From positions 32,959,202 through 33,023,201 of the forward strand of contig CM046309.1 of assembly GCA_025267735.1 (NCBI GenBank): a DNA stretch of 64,000 nt, given 5' to 3'. Below the pieces are notes generated by a model, which did no database searches, was not told the origin of the DNA, and was given only the letters and a program-made list of their open reading frames with translations. The stretch comes from Mactra quadrangularis. Lineage: Eukaryota; Mollusca; Bivalvia; Venerida; Mactridae. Below, piece by piece: positions 61,729-64,000 of the stretch (positions are counted from its first letter, which is position 1; each line of letters starts with the position of its first letter). The position numbers and the translations under genes were made by a program.

Positions 61729-62127
61729 TATCTGCTGGCTATCAGCTTTCATGAGGGCAATATTGAATTTGATAATTGATAATTTGATAATTTTATTTGA
61801 ATAAAAATTCAAGAGCAACATTGAACACTTCCATATACAAACTGTATTATGATAATTGCAGGTTGCAGTTCTTGATGAATATATAATGATAGACTTGACT
61901 TCATTAGCAACACTTAAATGAATTTGATGTACTATCAGTATGACACTCTCAGATATTTGGATAATACTTGATCAGTGGTTTAAAGTATGTTTTCTTAGAC
62001 GTGATGGCATTGATTGTGTGGTAAGTTGATGATTTACTCACATACTTTATTTTCATCTAATATTGTTCCAAAATTATCATTGGTGTTGTTATTTTACAGT
62101 GACATGTGATTGATTTAATTTGAAATA
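61729..62127. other. Non-coding spacer
   Basis: AT-rich; nothing recognised. Confidence 0.4.
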
Positions 62128-62503
62128 TACAATTAGGGAATTTAGTCATCTTCTTTCCCTGATAAAATCTAAAGCAATCCAATTGGTAAGTAGGTCCTTA
62201 CAGTTGTATTCCTCGGATTTTATCATTGAATTCCTACCTAAGGATAACAAAATATTTCATCTAATATCTTTCTTGTTAATTAAGATATTAACATAATTGA
62301 TGAAATTTAGATAGTTCTTTACCCTTAAAATACTTAGCTTGAATTTCAAACAAATATGATGATTTACAAAAAAGTTATTTAGGATTAAATTTGGCAAATT
62401 GACATTAAAAAGTAAGGATAAAATCCGAGTAATCCAACTAATAGGACCTACCTATTTGAAGAGTATGCGAGGGGAAAATAACTGACTAAAGTCCCTTATT
62501 GTA
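62128..62503. mobile_element. 376-bp MITE with inverted ends of about 100 bp
   Basis: The left end TACAATTAGGGAATTTAGTC and right end (inward) TACAATAAGGGACTTTAGTC match. The similarity continues inward through TAGGTCCT and CTCGGATTTTATC on both sides. TA at both borders suggests a Tc1/mariner-type target. Confidence 0.7.
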
Positions 62504-63394
62504 GTCGGGCATTTTAGTCAACTTGCTTAAAATTTGGCTGTATCTGAAGGACTTAATAAAAGTAGAACAATAGCCACGTGATTATTCATATTTGTCTTTT
62601 ATATAGAACTTATAATTTAGCATCATCTCCTTGAATGAATCATCAGTGTAAATTCCTGTTATATAAAAATATTTAACGATTGAAAGTACTGTTTAAACTA
62701 AGTTAACACATTTCAAGATTGGACACATATTTTCCTTAGCTCATAGAACAAATCCCATATATGATTTTCTTATTATTTGATTATTTTTTTGCTAAAATTT
62801 AATCTTTACTAGTGTATTAAACCTTGTTGAGAATTTAGATTTATGATTATGAACCTGACTATTTTTAGACGTTTTATTCCTTAATGGTTAACAGAAACAA
62901 ATGTTGATTTCGGCTTAAGCAAGAGGAATAATCCATATCGAATAAGTATTTACAATCTATGAAGCAATTATCTCCCTTGTTTGGCTGTTAAGACTTTTCC
63001 AATCTCTTGTACGCTTATGTTTCAAAGACGTAAAGCTCATTATTAAGTGATAACTACATCAAATGATGTAAACCCTGACATAAAGTGAAACATACTCGTA
63101 TTCCATTCAAACTTTACCCTTGTCAGCAAATTTACACATATAATTCTTATCAACCTCATATTTAATAATGTATATACTTATTTTGTCATATTAGTAATTT
63201 TGTTTTATTATTTTTTAGATATACAAAATACCTAAGAGATTGTTTCTAGAATGATGATGATGTATTCACAATTGTTGTTTGGTTACCAGAAAGAAGTTAA
63301 GAGCGGTTTTATTATCTTATTTACAAATTACATTTTACATACCTCTTTAGGTTTATTGTGGAACATAGCGAGCGAGCTTTTTATGTTTTATGGT
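62504..63394. other. Non-coding stretch
   Basis: AT-rich; no supported feature. Confidence 0.4.
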
Positions 63395-64000
63395 ACTTTC
63401 TTTGTCGCCGTATGACTTACATAAAATACCTAGTAAGATGTATTCTTTAATTCTTTGTCGCTGTATGGCACATATAATCAAAAGGTAAGTAGTTTGTCAA
63501 TCCAAACAAAGATTTCTGCTGAGTTCATTTCTACCTATGTCGCTGTATGACTCACATGCTCAGTAAGTAAATAGTTGACACTCCTCAGCAAATTTAACTG
63601 TTGAATTTATTTACATTTTTGTTTCTGAATGACACATGTGCCGAGTTACTAGCTCCCCTTAAATAATCGTCTTTGTCGCTGTATGACACACATAAATAAA
63701 TCAAATGGGATGTGTTCTTTTTTGTCGCTGTATGACACATTTTAAAATTCTCAATAAGATGTGTTTTTTTCTTTGTCGCTGTATGACACATAAATTTACA
63801 CTATAAAACGTCTTTTTTCTTAGTCGCTGTATGACACACATAACCAATAAGATGCGTTCTTGCCTTGTCGATTTATGACACATGTAATGAAAAGGTGAGT
63901 ATTCGATCTATCAAAACAACGATTTCTGTCTCGTTTATTTCTATCATCTATGTCGCTGTAAGACACACATAGATATACGCAATAAAAAGTGTTCTTTCTT
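63395..64000 (+). repeat. Irregular tandem repeat based on GTCGCTGTATGACACA
   Basis: About ten copies of TTTGTCGCTGTATGACACAC followed by AT-rich sequence and, in most copies, AATAAGATGTGTTC. Spacing is mainly 46-53 bases, with steps of about 84-86 where one copy is lost or longer. Copies start near 63402, 63456, 63538, 63672, 63723, 63774, 63820 and 63950; diverged ones lie near 63618 and 63866. The array runs off the window edge. Minus-strand frames reading CHTATKK or CVIQRQRK are by-products. Confidence 0.85.

Noticed and set aside
63395..64000. CRISPR-like array with repeated cores and variable spacers
   Set aside because: Spacers are AT-rich relatives of one another and the cores vary in sequence and spacing. 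Animal nuclear DNA.

Overview
The window is animal nuclear DNA, most likely from a bivalve mollusc. It is AT-rich and gene-poor, its coding exons are separated by GT-AG introns, and it is full of tRNA-headed SINEs, MITEs and minisatellites. Two repeats are types I associate with bivalve genomes: one begins TAGCTCATCTGAGCACA (31.8 kb) and one carries GGTCAAAGGTCAAGGTCA (30.9 kb). The species cannot be named from the sequence. A run of 100 Ns at 58733-58832 marks an assembly gap.

Three genes are well supported. (1) 6623-7879, plus strand: a 418-aa protein in one coding exon, with an EVH1/WH1-like domain, a basic stretch and two CRIB-like motifs. This is the regulatory half of a WASP-type protein without the polyproline and actin-nucleating parts. 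(2) 43318-49057, minus strand: a DEPDC7 orthologue in eight phase-consistent coding exons (645 aa; an internal Met would give 570 aa). (3) 57236-59965, minus strand: a complete three-exon, 186-aa secreted protein with a signal peptide, a PAN/apple-like module and one WSC domain.

Layout: 0-6 kb has microsatellite, a 25-bp minisatellite with CACGTG cores, and SINEs. 6-8 kb is the EVH1-CRIB gene. 8-17 kb is non-coding, with a piggyBac-like MITE, a 12-bp array of YY1-like sites, hairpins and SINEs. 17.05-39.56 kb looks like one very large, heavily nested hAT-type unit: 17-bp TAGKGCTGCAACGATTC termini and flanking 8-mers that differ at one base. Inside it are a higher-order array of about 80-nt hairpins (18.35-20.85 kb), a 2.3-kb element with CCCTTACC ends, a 2.9-kb element with 30-bp inverted ends and a TCAT duplication, two bivalve-type repeats, a 160-bp tandem repeat, and coding-like exons of unrecognised genes on both strands, one set interrupted by stops. 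39.7-41.4 kb has a 21-bp CACGTG minisatellite and two MITEs. 43.3-49.1 kb is DEPDC7. 49-57 kb is non-coding apart from a hAT element with a perfect 8-bp duplication nested in an older inverted-repeat element. 57.2-60 kb is the WSC gene. 61-64 kb has a 32-bp satellite, a MITE and a repeat based on GTCGCTGTATGACACA.

The three genes show no sign of working together. The most interesting signals are the 22.5-kb hAT-bounded block with its hairpin array and decaying gene, the EVH1 plus double-CRIB protein, and two SINE families with different tRNA heads but one shared 3' tail. All assignments were made by reading alone; no alignment or search was run.
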